Below, piece by piece: positions 46,957 through 55,212 of a stretch of 64,000 bases of DNA. Where the stretch lies: the NCBI RefSeq assembly GCF_015999335.1, contig NZ_JAEACP010000012.1, positions 1 to 64,000 on the forward strand. The letters are read 5' to 3'. Below the pieces are notes generated by a model, which made no database searches, had not been told where the DNA came from, and worked only from the letters and a program-made list of their open reading frames with translations. Every line of letters starts with the position of its first letter. The first letter of the stretch is position 1. The position numbers were made by a program, and so were the translations under genes. This DNA comes from Tabrizicola soli (GTDB lineage Bacteria > Pseudomonadota > Alphaproteobacteria > Rhodobacterales > Rhodobacteraceae).

Positions 46957-47292
46957 TTACACTTCCTCTTCGTCGCCCGGCACGTCGGCCAGGTCGTCCA
47001 GCGACACATTGTCGTCGGCATCGTCTTCCAGAAGATCATCGTCCAGCTCGCTGTCGTCGGCGGCCGCACCTTCCAGGAGCGCGTCTTCATTCTCCAGATC
47101 CTCGACCAGGACGTCATCATCCTTGTCGGGAACGGCGCGCGAGATGACCGAGGCGGCCATCTTGCGGCGGACGGATTCGATGTCCACGACCTCGCCCGTG
47201 TAGGGGCTTACGATCGGGGTCCGGTTCAGGTCGTAGAAGCGCTTGCCGGTGGTCGGGCAGATGCGCTTCGTGCCCCATTCTTCCTTGGGCAT
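46957..47292 (-). CDS. TIGR02300 (FYDLN acid domain) protein
   Basis: A 111-residue alphaproteobacterial protein. The N-terminus has WGTKRICPTTGKRFYDLNRT with one Cys and the diagnostic FYDLN, then PIVSPYTG. The C-terminal half is extremely acidic (DDDLLEDDADD). Function in the family is unknown. The ATG at 47292 follows AAAGGGACGACC. Confidence 0.9.
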   Translation of the reverse strand: MPKEEWGTKRICPTTGKRFYDLNRTPIVSPYTGEVVDIESVRRKMAASVISRAVPDKDDDVLVEDLENEDALLEGAAADDSELDDDLLEDDADDNVSLDDLADVPGDEEEV

Positions 47293-47414
47293 GGTCGTCC
47301 CTTTGAGTGGTGGGTGGCGGAATGACGCCGCTTGCCACAGGTGCGGGCGACTGTCAAAGCCTTTTGCTTCGCCCGGCAAGTGGCTATTCTCGCGCCAGCA
47401 TTCAAGGGGTTTCC

Positions 47415-48107
47415 ATGCCGGTCCTGCCGGGTTCTCCGCCGGTCGAGGTGCATCTGAAGCGGTCCGCGCGGGCGCGGCGATTCTCGCTGCGCGTCTCGCG
47501 GCTGGACGGCAAGGTCACGCTCTCGATTCCGACCCGCGCGCGGGAGGCCGAGGCGATGGCCTTCCTGCGCGGGCAGGAGGGCTGGCTGCGGCAGACCCTC
47601 TCGGCGATCCCCGAGACGGCGGCGCGCACCGTCGGCCTTGGGGCGACGCTCCCGGTCGAGGGATTGCCGCTCCTGTTGGCGCCGGGCTCGGGTCGCGGGC
47701 TGCGGGTCGAGAACGGGCAGCTCTTGGTCCCGGGCGATCCCGCTTTGGCGGGGGCAAGGGTGGCCGCCTGGCTGAAGGTGCTGGCCCGCGACCGCCTCGC
47801 CTCCGCCTCGGCCCGCTATGCGGCCCGGGTCGGGCGCAGCTATTCCTCGCTGGCACTGCGGGACACCCGCTCGCGCTGGGGCTCCTGCTCGCCGGACGGG
47901 CGGCTGATGTATTCCTGGCGGCTGATCCTCGCCCCGCCCGCGGTGCTGGACTATGTCGCCGCGCATGAGGTCGCGCATCTGGTCGAGCTGAACCATTCGC
48001 CCGCCTACTGGCGGGTCGTGACCGGGATCTGCCCCGACTGGCGGCAGCATCGCGGCTGGCTGCATGAGCATGGCTCGACCCTGCACCGCTTTCGCTTTCA
48101 GGATTGA
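47415..48107 (+). CDS. YgjP/SprT-like metal-dependent hydrolase (DUF45)
   Basis: A 230-residue zinc-protease-like protein. The metal-binding helix VAAHEVAHLVELNHSPAYW gives HExxH plus the downstream His. SRWGSCSPDGRLMYSW upstream is the conserved WGSCS strand of this family. Substrates are unknown. Host gene. Confidence 0.9.
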   Translation: MPVLPGSPPVEVHLKRSARARRFSLRVSRLDGKVTLSIPTRAREAEAMAFLRGQEGWLRQTLSAIPETAARTVGLGATLPVEGLPLLLAPGSGRGLRVENGQLLVPGDPALAGARVAAWLKVLARDRLASASARYAARVGRSYSSLALRDTRSRWGSCSPDGRLMYSWRLILAPPAVLDYVAAHEVAHLVELNHSPAYWRVVTGICPDWRQHRGWLHEHGSTLHRFRFQD

Positions 48108-48139
48108 CCCCTGCGGCGGGGGGGTGTTCCCTCGGGCCC

Positions 48140-48787
48140 ATGCTGACCCCGCGCCCCACCGATCCCAACGCCGCCGCGCATGAGAAACTGTATCGGTCGC
48201 TGCGCCAGCAGGTCATGCATGGCGAGCTGGACCCCGGCCAGCCGCTGACGCTGCGGGGCCTGGGGCGGGCCTATGGCGTCTCGATGACCCCCGCGCGCGA
48301 GGCCGTTCGGCGGCTGGTGGCGGAGGGGGCGCTGACCCTGTCCTCCTCGGGCCGGATCTCGACGCCCGAGCTTACGCCCGAGCGGATCGAGGAACTGGCC
48401 GCGATCCGGGCGCTGCTGGAGCCGGAAATGGCCGCCCGAGCCCTCCCCCGCGCCCATTTCGCGCTGATCGAGCGGTTGACGGCGATCAACCTGATGAACG
48501 GCGAGGCGGCGGTGAAGGGGGATGCGGTGGCCTATGTGCGCACCAACCTCGAGTTCCACCGGACCCTCTACCTGCGCGCCCAGACCCCGGCGATGCTGGC
48601 GATGTGCGAGACGGTCTGGCTGCAGCTGGGGCCGACGATGCGGGCGCTCTATTCCCGGGTCAAGCGGAGGGAGCCGCCGCAACACCACCGGATGATCCTG
48701 GCGGCCCTGAAGGCGGGGGACGAGCCGGGCCTGCGGCTGGCAGTCAGGACCGACGTGACCCAGGGGCTGCGGCATCTGGCGGGGTGA
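48140..48787 (+). CDS. GntR-family transcription regulator (FadR subgroup)
   Basis: A 215-residue regulator. The N-terminal winged helix covers about residues 10-75 (YRSLRQQVMHGELDPGQPLT, GLGRAYGVSMTPAREAVRRL). The C-terminal FCD domain has His residues typical of metal/ligand binding (EFHRTLYLRA, HHRMILAAL). It starts at ATG 48140 with a weak ribosome site, 33 bases after the metallopeptidase gene. Its target is unknown. Confidence 0.9.
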   Translation: MLTPRPTDPNAAAHEKLYRSLRQQVMHGELDPGQPLTLRGLGRAYGVSMTPAREAVRRLVAEGALTLSSSGRISTPELTPERIEELAAIRALLEPEMAARALPRAHFALIERLTAINLMNGEAAVKGDAVAYVRTNLEFHRTLYLRAQTPAMLAMCETVWLQLGPTMRALYSRVKRREPPQHHRMILAALKAGDEPGLRLAVRTDVTQGLRHLAG

Positions 48788-49002
48788 GTGTCCACGCGTG
48801 CACAGTCTTGCGACCGCAAGGATATCAAATGGTTGGCCGTGGGCGTTAACGAAGCATTAGGAACTCTGGCCAGGCACCGCGGGTCCGCTTTTCGCCTGCC
48901 CCCTGGGGATTGGGCCCGACGGCCGGCCAGTATCAGCGTACTTGCGGGCGCGGTCGGGATCGGCGAATCTGGCGCGGACGTTCCGCCAATTCGAGTTTGG
49001 GC

Positions 49003-49824
49003 ATGACAACATCGACCGGGATCAAGGCATCGCTGAAGCGCATAGTCGCGCGAAGCAGGAAGATCGAGGTTGCGCCCGGATTCCGAGGCGCCAGCGGCCT
49101 GCGCTATGTGACTTTCTTCGAGCGGCTGCATGCCCGGGCGGCCTTCGACTGGTACATGGAGATCGGCTGCCGTTCCGGCCAGATCTTCCGGCACGCCCAG
49201 GGACGGACGATCGCGGTGGACCCCTTCTTCCAGGTCGAGCGCAACGTGATCGGCACGAAGCCCGCCATGTTCGCCTTCCAGCAGACCAGCGACGACTTCT
49301 TCGCGTCGGGTTTTCTGGAGCGGAATGCGATCCGGCTTTCGGCCAGCTTCCTGGACGGGATGCACCTGTTCGAATTCCTGCTGCGGGACTTCATGAATAC
49401 CGAGGACCGCTCGCATGAGGACGGCGTGATCCTGATGCATGATTGCAGTCCCTATGACCTTGCGATGACCAGCCGCGACTATTCGGACCGGAGCGGATTG
49501 CCCTGGACGGGGGATGTCTGGAAACTGCTTCCCATCCTGCAAGAGCATCGGCCGGACCTTGCCGTCGAGGTGCTGGATTGCTCGCCCACCGGGCTCGTCC
49601 TGGTCAGGGGCTTGTCGCCTGGCAATCGGGTGCTGCGGGATCGCTATGACTCGATCGTCCGGGCCTATGCGGATCTTACGCTGGAGGCTTTCGGGATCGA
49701 ACGGTTCTTCGCGTCTTTCGCCCATGTCGATGCCGCCGCCGAAGCGGATGCAGGGTTTCCCAGGTTCCGGCCGGTGATGATCGAGCCGACCCATGTCGCA
49801 AGGCCCGAGCGGTCCAGCCCCTGA
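49003..49824 (+). CDS. SAM-dependent methyltransferase-like protein (273 aa)
   Basis: Residues 45-65 (DWYMEIGCRSGQIFRHAQGR) form a motif-I-like loop, and HEDGVILMHDCSPYD near 145 resembles the DxHD region of Methyltransf_24 enzymes that modify small molecules or cell-surface glycans. The ATG at 49003 follows TTTGGGC. Preceded by about 215 bases without a gene. Confidence 0.7.
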   Translation: MTTSTGIKASLKRIVARSRKIEVAPGFRGASGLRYVTFFERLHARAAFDWYMEIGCRSGQIFRHAQGRTIAVDPFFQVERNVIGTKPAMFAFQQTSDDFFASGFLERNAIRLSASFLDGMHLFEFLLRDFMNTEDRSHEDGVILMHDCSPYDLAMTSRDYSDRSGLPWTGDVWKLLPILQEHRPDLAVEVLDCSPTGLVLVRGLSPGNRVLRDRYDSIVRAYADLTLEAFGIERFFASFAHVDAAAEADAGFPRFRPVMIEPTHVARPERSSP

Positions 49825-49958
49825 ACTGCCCGGAGTCCAGGGCCGACCGGCTTTACCGGCTTCTGTGCGTGATCTCACAGAAGCCATGTCGATTTACGCA
49901 TTGGCGCGGTGGCCGCACTGCCCCATCTTCAGCGCAAGCCATTCATCAGGAGAGACCC

Positions 49959-50870
49959 ATGTCCATCCGTCCCGTCATCGAGACCCGCCGCGCCCAACCT
50001 CACATCGAAGGCGCGGGCGTCCACCTCCACCGTGCCTTCGGGTTCCAGGACCCGACGGAAGCCGACCCGTTCCTCTTGTTCGACGATTTCCGGGGCGATC
50101 AGCCGCGCGACTACTCGGCCGGCTTCCCCTGGCACCCGCACCGGGGGATCGAAACGATCACCTATGTGCTGGCGGGGACCGTGGAGCACGGCGATTCCCT
50201 GGGCAACAAGGGCATCCTCGGGCCGGGGTCGTTGCAGCTGATGACGGCGGGGCGGGGGATCCTGCACCAGGAGATGCCGAAGGGCGATGCGCAGGGCCGG
50301 ATGCACGGCTTCCAGCTCTGGGGCAACCTGCCCAAGGCGCTGAAGATGACCGCGCCGCGCTATCAGGACATGCCGGCAGAGGCGCTGCCCGAGCGGCATG
50401 AGGACGACGGCACCAGCATTCGCGTGGTGATCGGCGACTGGCGCGGGGTGAAAAGCCCGGTGGACGGGATCGCCGCGGATCCGCAGTATCTGGACGTCTT
50501 CGTGCCCGCGGGCAAGCGCAAGAGTTTCAAGATCGACACCCGCCGCCGGGCCTTCGCCTATGTCTTCGAGGGATCGGCCAGCTTCCGCGATGCGGCGCGG
50601 CCCGAAGGGGTGCTGCTGGAGAAGGAAGTGCAGGGCCGCGAGGTCAACATCCGCGACCTTTCCGGCAACCGCACGCTGGTCCGCTTCGGGGCGGGGGACG
50701 AGGTGGGGGTGACGGCGGGGCCGGAGGGGGTGCGGTTCCTGCTGGTCTCGGGCGCGCCGATCGAGGAGCCGGTGGCCTGGGCCGGGCCGATCGTGATGAA
50801 CACCGAGGCCGAGTTGCGCCAGGCCTTCACCGAATTGCGCAACGGGACCTTCATCCGTCCGGCGCATTGA
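49959..50870 (+). CDS. Pirin-family protein
   Basis: A 303-residue bicupin. The metal-binding signature HPHRGIETITYVLAG.VEH is at residues about 58-77, and GILHQEMP supplies a further His. Bacterial pirins are quercetinase-like or regulate metabolic enzymes such as pyruvate dehydrogenase; the role here is unknown. AGGAGAGACCC precedes the ATG. Confidence 0.92.
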   Translation: MSIRPVIETRRAQPHIEGAGVHLHRAFGFQDPTEADPFLLFDDFRGDQPRDYSAGFPWHPHRGIETITYVLAGTVEHGDSLGNKGILGPGSLQLMTAGRGILHQEMPKGDAQGRMHGFQLWGNLPKALKMTAPRYQDMPAEALPERHEDDGTSIRVVIGDWRGVKSPVDGIAADPQYLDVFVPAGKRKSFKIDTRRRAFAYVFEGSASFRDAARPEGVLLEKEVQGREVNIRDLSGNRTLVRFGAGDEVGVTAGPEGVRFLLVSGAPIEEPVAWAGPIVMNTEAELRQAFTELRNGTFIRPAH

Positions 50871-50956
50871 CGTAAAGGGCTCGTCGTTCGACTTCGTCTC
50901 CTCCTCGCCGGCTGAACCGCTGCGAGGAGTGACGAAGTCATCGACGAGCGGTCCGG

Positions 50957-52345
50957 TCAGGCGTGGATCGCGCCGTCGCCGCAGGCCAGCGCCGCCTCGC
51001 GCACCGCTTCGCTGTAGGTCGGATGGGCGTGGCAGGTGAGGGCGAGATCCTGGGCCGATGCGCCGAATTCCATCGCGACGCAGACCTCGTGGATCAGGTC
51101 GCCCGCGGCCGGACCGATGATATGGCAGCCGAGGATGCGGTCGGTCTCCTTGTCGGCGATGAGCTTGACGAAGCCCTCGGCCTGGAACACGGCCTTGGCG
51201 CGGGCGTTGCCCATGAAGGGGAATTTTCCGACCTTGTAGGCGCGGCCTTCCTCCTTCAGCTGCTCCTCGGTCTTGCCGACCGAGGCAACCTCGGGCGTGG
51301 TGTAGATCACGCCGGGGATCACGCCGTAGTTCACATGGCCATGCTTGCCGGACAGGATCTCGGCCACGGCCATGCCTTCATCCTCGGCCTTGTGGGCGAG
51401 CATCGGGCCGGCGATGGCGTCGCCGATGGCGTAGAGCCCGGGGATGTTGGTGGCGAAATGGGCGTCGGTCTTGACCGTGCCGCGCGGGCCCATCTCCACC
51501 CCCAGGGCTTCGAGGCCGAGGCCCTGGGTGTAGGGTTTGCGGCCTGTGGCGACGAGGACGATGTCGGCGTCGAGGGTGGCCTCGGAGTCGTTCTTCTTCA
51601 GCTTGTAGCTGACGGTCGCGCCGGTCTTGGTCTTCTTGACCGACTGGACGGCGGCGCCGAGGACGAACTTCAGCCCCTGCTTCGTCAGGATGCGCTGGAA
51701 GGTCTTGGCGACCTCGGCGTCCATGCCGGGGGTGATGGCGTCGAGGTATTCGACCACGGTGACTTGCGTCCCGAGGCGGGCGTAGACCGAGCCCATCTCC
51801 AGTCCGATCACGCCCGCGCCGATGACCACCATCGACTTCGGCGGTTTCGCCAGGGTGAGGGCGCCGGTGGAGGTGACGACGGTCTGCTCGTCGATTTCGA
51901 CGCCGGGCCGGGAGGAGGCCTCGGAGCCGGTGGCGATGACGATGTTCTTCGCGGAATGGGTCTCCTCGCCGACCTTGACCTGGCCGGGGACGGGGATTGT
52001 GGCCCAGCCCTTCAGCCAGGTGACCTTGTTCTTCTTGAACAGGAACTCGATCCCCTTGGTGTTGCCTTGGACGACATCGGCCTTGTAGGCCTGCATCTTC
52101 GCCCAGTCGACGGTGGGGTTGGCGCCCATGAGGCCCATCTTCTCGAAGTTCTCATGCGTCTCGTGCAGCAGGTGCGTGGCGTGCAGGAGCGCCTTCGACG
52201 GGATGCAGCCGACGTTCAGGCAGGTGCCGCCCAGGGTCTCGCGCCCCTCGACGACGGCGACCTTCTGGCCGAGTTGCGCGGCGCGGATGGCGGCGACATA
52301 GCCGCCGGGGCCGGCGCCGATGATGATGGTGTCGAATTCTGCCAT
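50957..52345 (-). CDS. lpd: Dihydrolipoyl dehydrogenase (E3)
   Basis: A 462-residue FAD flavoprotein that reoxidises lipoamide of 2-oxoglutarate dehydrogenase. [10 protein letters not shown] near residues 10-19 binds [16 protein letters not shown] holds the redox disulfide, [17 protein letters not shown] binds NAD, and HAHPTYSEA near the end has the active His. Its place downstream of sucAB suggests it is the OGDH E3. The three intervening genes probably share the transcript. Confidence 0.96.
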   Translation of the reverse strand: MAEFDTIIIGAGPGGYVAAIRAAQLGQKVAVVEGRETLGGTCLNVGCIPSKALLHATHLLHETHENFEKMGLMGANPTVDWAKMQAYKADVVQGNTKGIEFLFKKNKVTWLKGWATIPVPGQVKVGEETHSAKNIVIATGSEASSRPGVEIDEQTVVTSTGALTLAKPPKSMVVIGAGVIGLEMGSVYARLGTQVTVVEYLDAITPGMDAEVAKTFQRILTKQGLKFVLGAAVQSVKKTKTGATVSYKLKKNDSEATLDADIVLVATGRKPYTQGLGLEALGVEMGPRGTVKTDAHFATNIPGLYAIGDAIAGPMLAHKAEDEGMAVAEILSGKHGHVNYGVIPGVIYTTPEVASVGKTEEQLKEEGRAYKVGKFPFMGNARAKAVFQAEGFVKLIADKETDRILGCHIIGPAAGDLIHEVCVAMEFGASAQDLALTCHAHPTYSEAVREAALACGDGAIHA

Positions 52346-52426
52346 GGTCGGGTCCTTGGTTGACCGGCGGGCCGGGGGTTTCACACCCCCGGACCCCCGT
52401 GGGATATTTGTGAACAGAAGAAGGTG

Positions 52427-52822
52427 TCAGATGAGAGCTGCCACCAGCATGATGAGGGTTGCGAGGAAGCCTACCGCCCAGATCGCCGAGCGCCAAGGGC
52501 GCCAGCCGAAGGCATAGGCGGGGACGTAGAGCAGGCGCGCGGCGAGGTAGGTCCAGGCGGCATGGCGGGTGACCTCGGTCGACTGGTTGCCAAGCGTCAC
52601 GACGACCACTGCGAGGGTGAAGAGGATCAGGGCCTCGAAATGGTTGTTCAGCGCGCGCTGCAGGCGGGCGGTGATGAGGGAGAGCTGGCGCGAGGGCGGG
52701 CGGTCGCGGGCGCTGGAGGTATAGCCCACCCCGAGTTCGCGGTTCGCGGGGATCGCGAACAGGGCGTATTGCAGGGCCTGCAAGAGACCGGCGAGGGCCA
52801 GGGCGGTCAGTTCGGGGGTCAT
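52427..52822 (-). CDS. MAPEG-family membrane protein
   Basis: A 131-residue protein with four hydrophobic segments (LALAGLLQALQYALF, ILFTLAVVVVTLG, AARLLYVPAYAFGW, AIWAVGFLATLIMLVAAL) and the MAPEG pattern RALNNHFEALILF. Relatives include glutathione- or eicosanoid-metabolising enzymes. Coupled to the preceding gene by a 4-base overlap. Confidence 0.85.
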   Translation of the reverse strand: MTPELTALALAGLLQALQYALFAIPANRELGVGYTSSARDRPPSRQLSLITARLQRALNNHFEALILFTLAVVVVTLGNQSTEVTRHAAWTYLAARLLYVPAYAFGWRPWRSAIWAVGFLATLIMLVAALI

Positions 52823-53307
52823 GGTCCGGCCTCGGGCATGGCTTCGGGCAGGGCGCGGGCGAGTTCGGTGAAGTCGCGGCGGTGCCAGCGCCGGGACCAT
52901 CCGTCCTGGGCGGCGCAGTATTCCTGCACTTCGGCGAAGGGGGTGTCGGGGGCCGGCATCAGCGCCTCGGGCCGGGCGGCGGTGCGGAAGGCCTGGATCG
53001 CCTGGGCCGGCACGTTCCGTTCGGCGAGAAGCGCGAGCGCGGCACCGACATCGTCTTGCCAGAAGGCGAGGGCGGTCTCGTGGTCGGCCGCATCCAGCGC
53101 GGTGCAGGTGAGGAAGACCCGCTGCTCGGAGAGCGCGGTGGTCAGGAGGATATCGGCGGTGGGGGAGCCGGTGGGAATGATCTGGGCGGCGGCGGGGGTG
53201 GCGAGGAGTGTCACGGCCGCGAGGAGGGCCAGCGGGCGGCCCCCCGCTCCCGCCCCACGAGGGGGAGGGGAGGCGCTTGTCGCGGCGGTGGCGGCGGGGC
53301 GGTGCAT
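52819..53307 (-). CDS. Secreted protein with signal peptide (162 aa)
   Basis: The ATG at 53307 gives a signal peptide ending LLAAVTLLATPAAAQ. The mature part has two Cys (LTCTALD, QEYCAAQ) that may pair. Unknown function, conserved-looking composition. An upstream in-frame ATG at 53340 overlaps the palindromic repeat and is unlikely. Confidence 0.7.
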   Translation of the reverse strand: MHRPAATAATSASPPPRGAGAGGRPLALLAAVTLLATPAAAQIIPTGSPTADILLTTALSEQRVFLTCTALDAADHETALAFWQDDVGAALALLAERNVPAQAIQAFRTAARPEALMPAPDTPFAEVQEYCAAQDGWSRRWHRRDFTELARALPEAMPEAGP

Positions 53308-53320
53308 CCGATGGCTTTCG

Positions 53321-53369
53321 TAGGGTGCGCTACAGCGCACCGTGGGATGGTGCGCTGTAGCGCACCCTA
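53321..53369. repeat. Perfect 21-bp inverted repeat (REP-like element)
   Basis: Arms begin TAGGGTGCGCTACAGCGCAC and end in the reverse complement, with a seven-base loop (GTGGGAT). The same arm occurs partly at 1996-2012 and related GTAGGG...CCCTAC or GTCGGG...CCCGAC palindromes lie at 58223, 59145, 63825 and 63905. The hairpin could act as a terminator or mRNA-end stabiliser. Confidence 0.85.
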
Positions 53370-53385
53370 AGACTCAAGCGCCTGC

Positions 53386-53898
53386 TCAAGTTTCTGAAAA
53401 TGCAACATCAAGCGCAATGAAGCGTTTCAAGAGATTCTGATAAGTCGTTTCATTTGCGCTCATACACCAAATTGAGACCGCATTTCCTACGTCCTCCATG
53501 AATGGAGCGCGAGCCTGAGAAAACTTATTGTATATTTGGATTATGAATGCGATATCATCGCTTTCCGGGAAATCAAAGTGACGAAAGATTGCCGCAAGCG
53601 CAGACTTCTCAAAATCTGATCCCAAACATGCCGAAAGGTGGTTACTTGCTATCATCAAGAAAAGGCCCTTCGTCGGGAGTTGGACTTCCCTGCCGGATTG
53701 CACTTCCAATGATGAAGAAAGCTTGCTAGCCGAGATGGCAACTAGCATCTCCTTGTCTTTCGATTCCGAAGCGTTGATCCCAAGTGTCGCCAATGATCGA
53801 AAGAGGCGCAGAACACCATCGGCATCCAGGGCTCGGCGACCTGAAGGTGCTTTGTTGGTCTGTTCTTCTGGCTTCGCGGAGCGACTGAAAGGCCACAT
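53386..53898 (-). CDS. Low-GC orphan gene in the TCA-cycle locus (170 aa)
   Basis: MWPFSRSAKPEEQTNKAPSG..., a soluble helical protein (ALAAIFRHFDFPESDDIAFI). No family is recognised. The gene uses far more A/T-rich codons than its neighbours (many ATT, AAA, TCA, ATA). GGGAG precedes the ATG. It sits between sucB and the secreted-protein gene, so it may be a recent acquisition. Confidence 0.75.
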   Translation of the reverse strand: MWPFSRSAKPEEQTNKAPSGRRALDADGVLRLFRSLATLGINASESKDKEMLVAISASKLSSSLEVQSGREVQLPTKGLFLMIASNHLSACLGSDFEKSALAAIFRHFDFPESDDIAFIIQIYNKFSQARAPFMEDVGNAVSIWCMSANETTYQNLLKRFIALDVAFSET

Positions 53899-53943
53899 GG
53901 AAGTTACTCCCTATAGACGATACTTTCGGGCTTTTCCGACAAC

Positions 53944-55188
53944 TTACAAATCCATCAGCAGGCGCCTCGGGTCCTCCAGCGCCTCCTTCACCCGCACCAG
54001 GAAGGTCACCGCCCCCTTGCCGTCCACGATCCGGTGGTCATACGACAGCGCCAGATACATCATCGGCCGGATGACGATCTGGCCGTTCACCACCACGGGG
54101 CGGTCCTGGATCTTGTGCATGCCGAGGATGCCGGACTGCGGCGGGTTCAGGATCGGCGAGGACATCAGCGAGCCGTAGACGCCGCCGTTCGAGATGGTGA
54201 AGCTGCCGCCCTGGAGCTCGGCCATGCTGAGCTTGCCGTCGCGGGCGCGCAGGCCAAGCTCGCCGATCTTCTTCTCGATCTGGGCAAAGCCCATCTGGTC
54301 GGCGTCGCGGACCACCGGGACGACGAGGCCGGAGGGCGTGCCCACGGCCACGCCCATGTGGACGTAGTTCTTGTAGACGATGTCGCCGCCGTCGATCTCG
54401 GCGTTGACCTCGGGGACTTCCTTCAGCGCATGGGTGCAGGCCTTCACGAAGAAGGACATGAAGCCGAGCTTGACCCCATGCTTCTTCTCGAACGCGTCCT
54501 TGTATTCGTTGCGGAGCGACATGATGCCGGACATGTCGACCTCGTTGTAGGTCGTCAGCATCGCGGCGGTGTTCTGCGCGTCCTTCAGGCGGCGCGCGAT
54601 CGTGGCGCGCAGCCGGGTCATCTTGACGCGTTCCTCGCGCGCCGCATCCTCGGCCGGGACCGGCGCGCGGGGAACGGCGGCGGGGGCGGGCGCGGCGGTC
54701 GGCGCGGCGGCGGCGGGGGCGGGGGTCGCCACGGCCTTGGCGACGTCTTCCTTCATCACGCGGCCGTCGCGGCCGGTGCCCTTGACCTCATCGGCGGAAA
54801 GCCCGGCCTCGGCCATGGCCTTCTTGGCGGAGGGGGCGTTCTCGACGTCGGCGCGGGGGGTGACTTCCTCGGTCCCGGCGCCAGGCGAGCCGACGGCGGC
54901 GGCGGCCTCGATCTTCGGATCCTGGGTCTTGGGCTTCTGGGCCGGGGCGGTGGCGCCCTCGGTCACGATGGCGAGGCGGGCGTTGGCGGCGACGGTCGTG
55001 CCCTCGGGGGCCAGGATCTCGGCCAGCACGCCCGATACGGGGGAGGGCACCTCGACCGAGACCTTGTCGGTCTCGAGTTCGCACAGCATCTCGTCCTGTT
55101 TCACGGCGTCGCCGGGTTTCTTGAACCAGGTCGAAACGGTGGCCTCGGACACGGATTCGCCAAGGGCGGGCACCATAACGTCAGTCAT
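53944..55188 (-). CDS. sucB: 2-oxoglutarate dehydrogenase E2 (dihydrolipoyl succinyltransferase)
   Basis: A 414-residue core subunit. The lipoyl domain carries [12 protein letters not shown] (lipoyl-Lys in TDK). Linkers are Ala/Pro-rich, the E3-binding domain is near residues 110-150 ([21 protein letters not shown]) and the catalytic domain ends with [14 protein letters not shown] (active His and Asp). It transfers succinyl groups to CoA. Confidence 0.97.
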   Translation of the reverse strand: MTDVMVPALGESVSEATVSTWFKKPGDAVKQDEMLCELETDKVSVEVPSPVSGVLAEILAPEGTTVAANARLAIVTEGATAPAQKPKTQDPKIEAAAAVGSPGAGTEEVTPRADVENAPSAKKAMAEAGLSADEVKGTGRDGRVMKEDVAKAVATPAPAAAAPTAAPAPAAVPRAPVPAEDAAREERVKMTRLRATIARRLKDAQNTAAMLTTYNEVDMSGIMSLRNEYKDAFEKKHGVKLGFMSFFVKACTHALKEVPEVNAEIDGGDIVYKNYVHMGVAVGTPSGLVVPVVRDADQMGFAQIEKKIGELGLRARDGKLSMAELQGGSFTISNGGVYGSLMSSPILNPPQSGILGMHKIQDRPVVVNGQIVIRPMMYLALSYDHRIVDGKGAVTFLVRVKEALEDPRRLLMDL

Positions 55189-55212
55189 TGTCAGTCTCCG
55201 GTCTTTCCAAGG

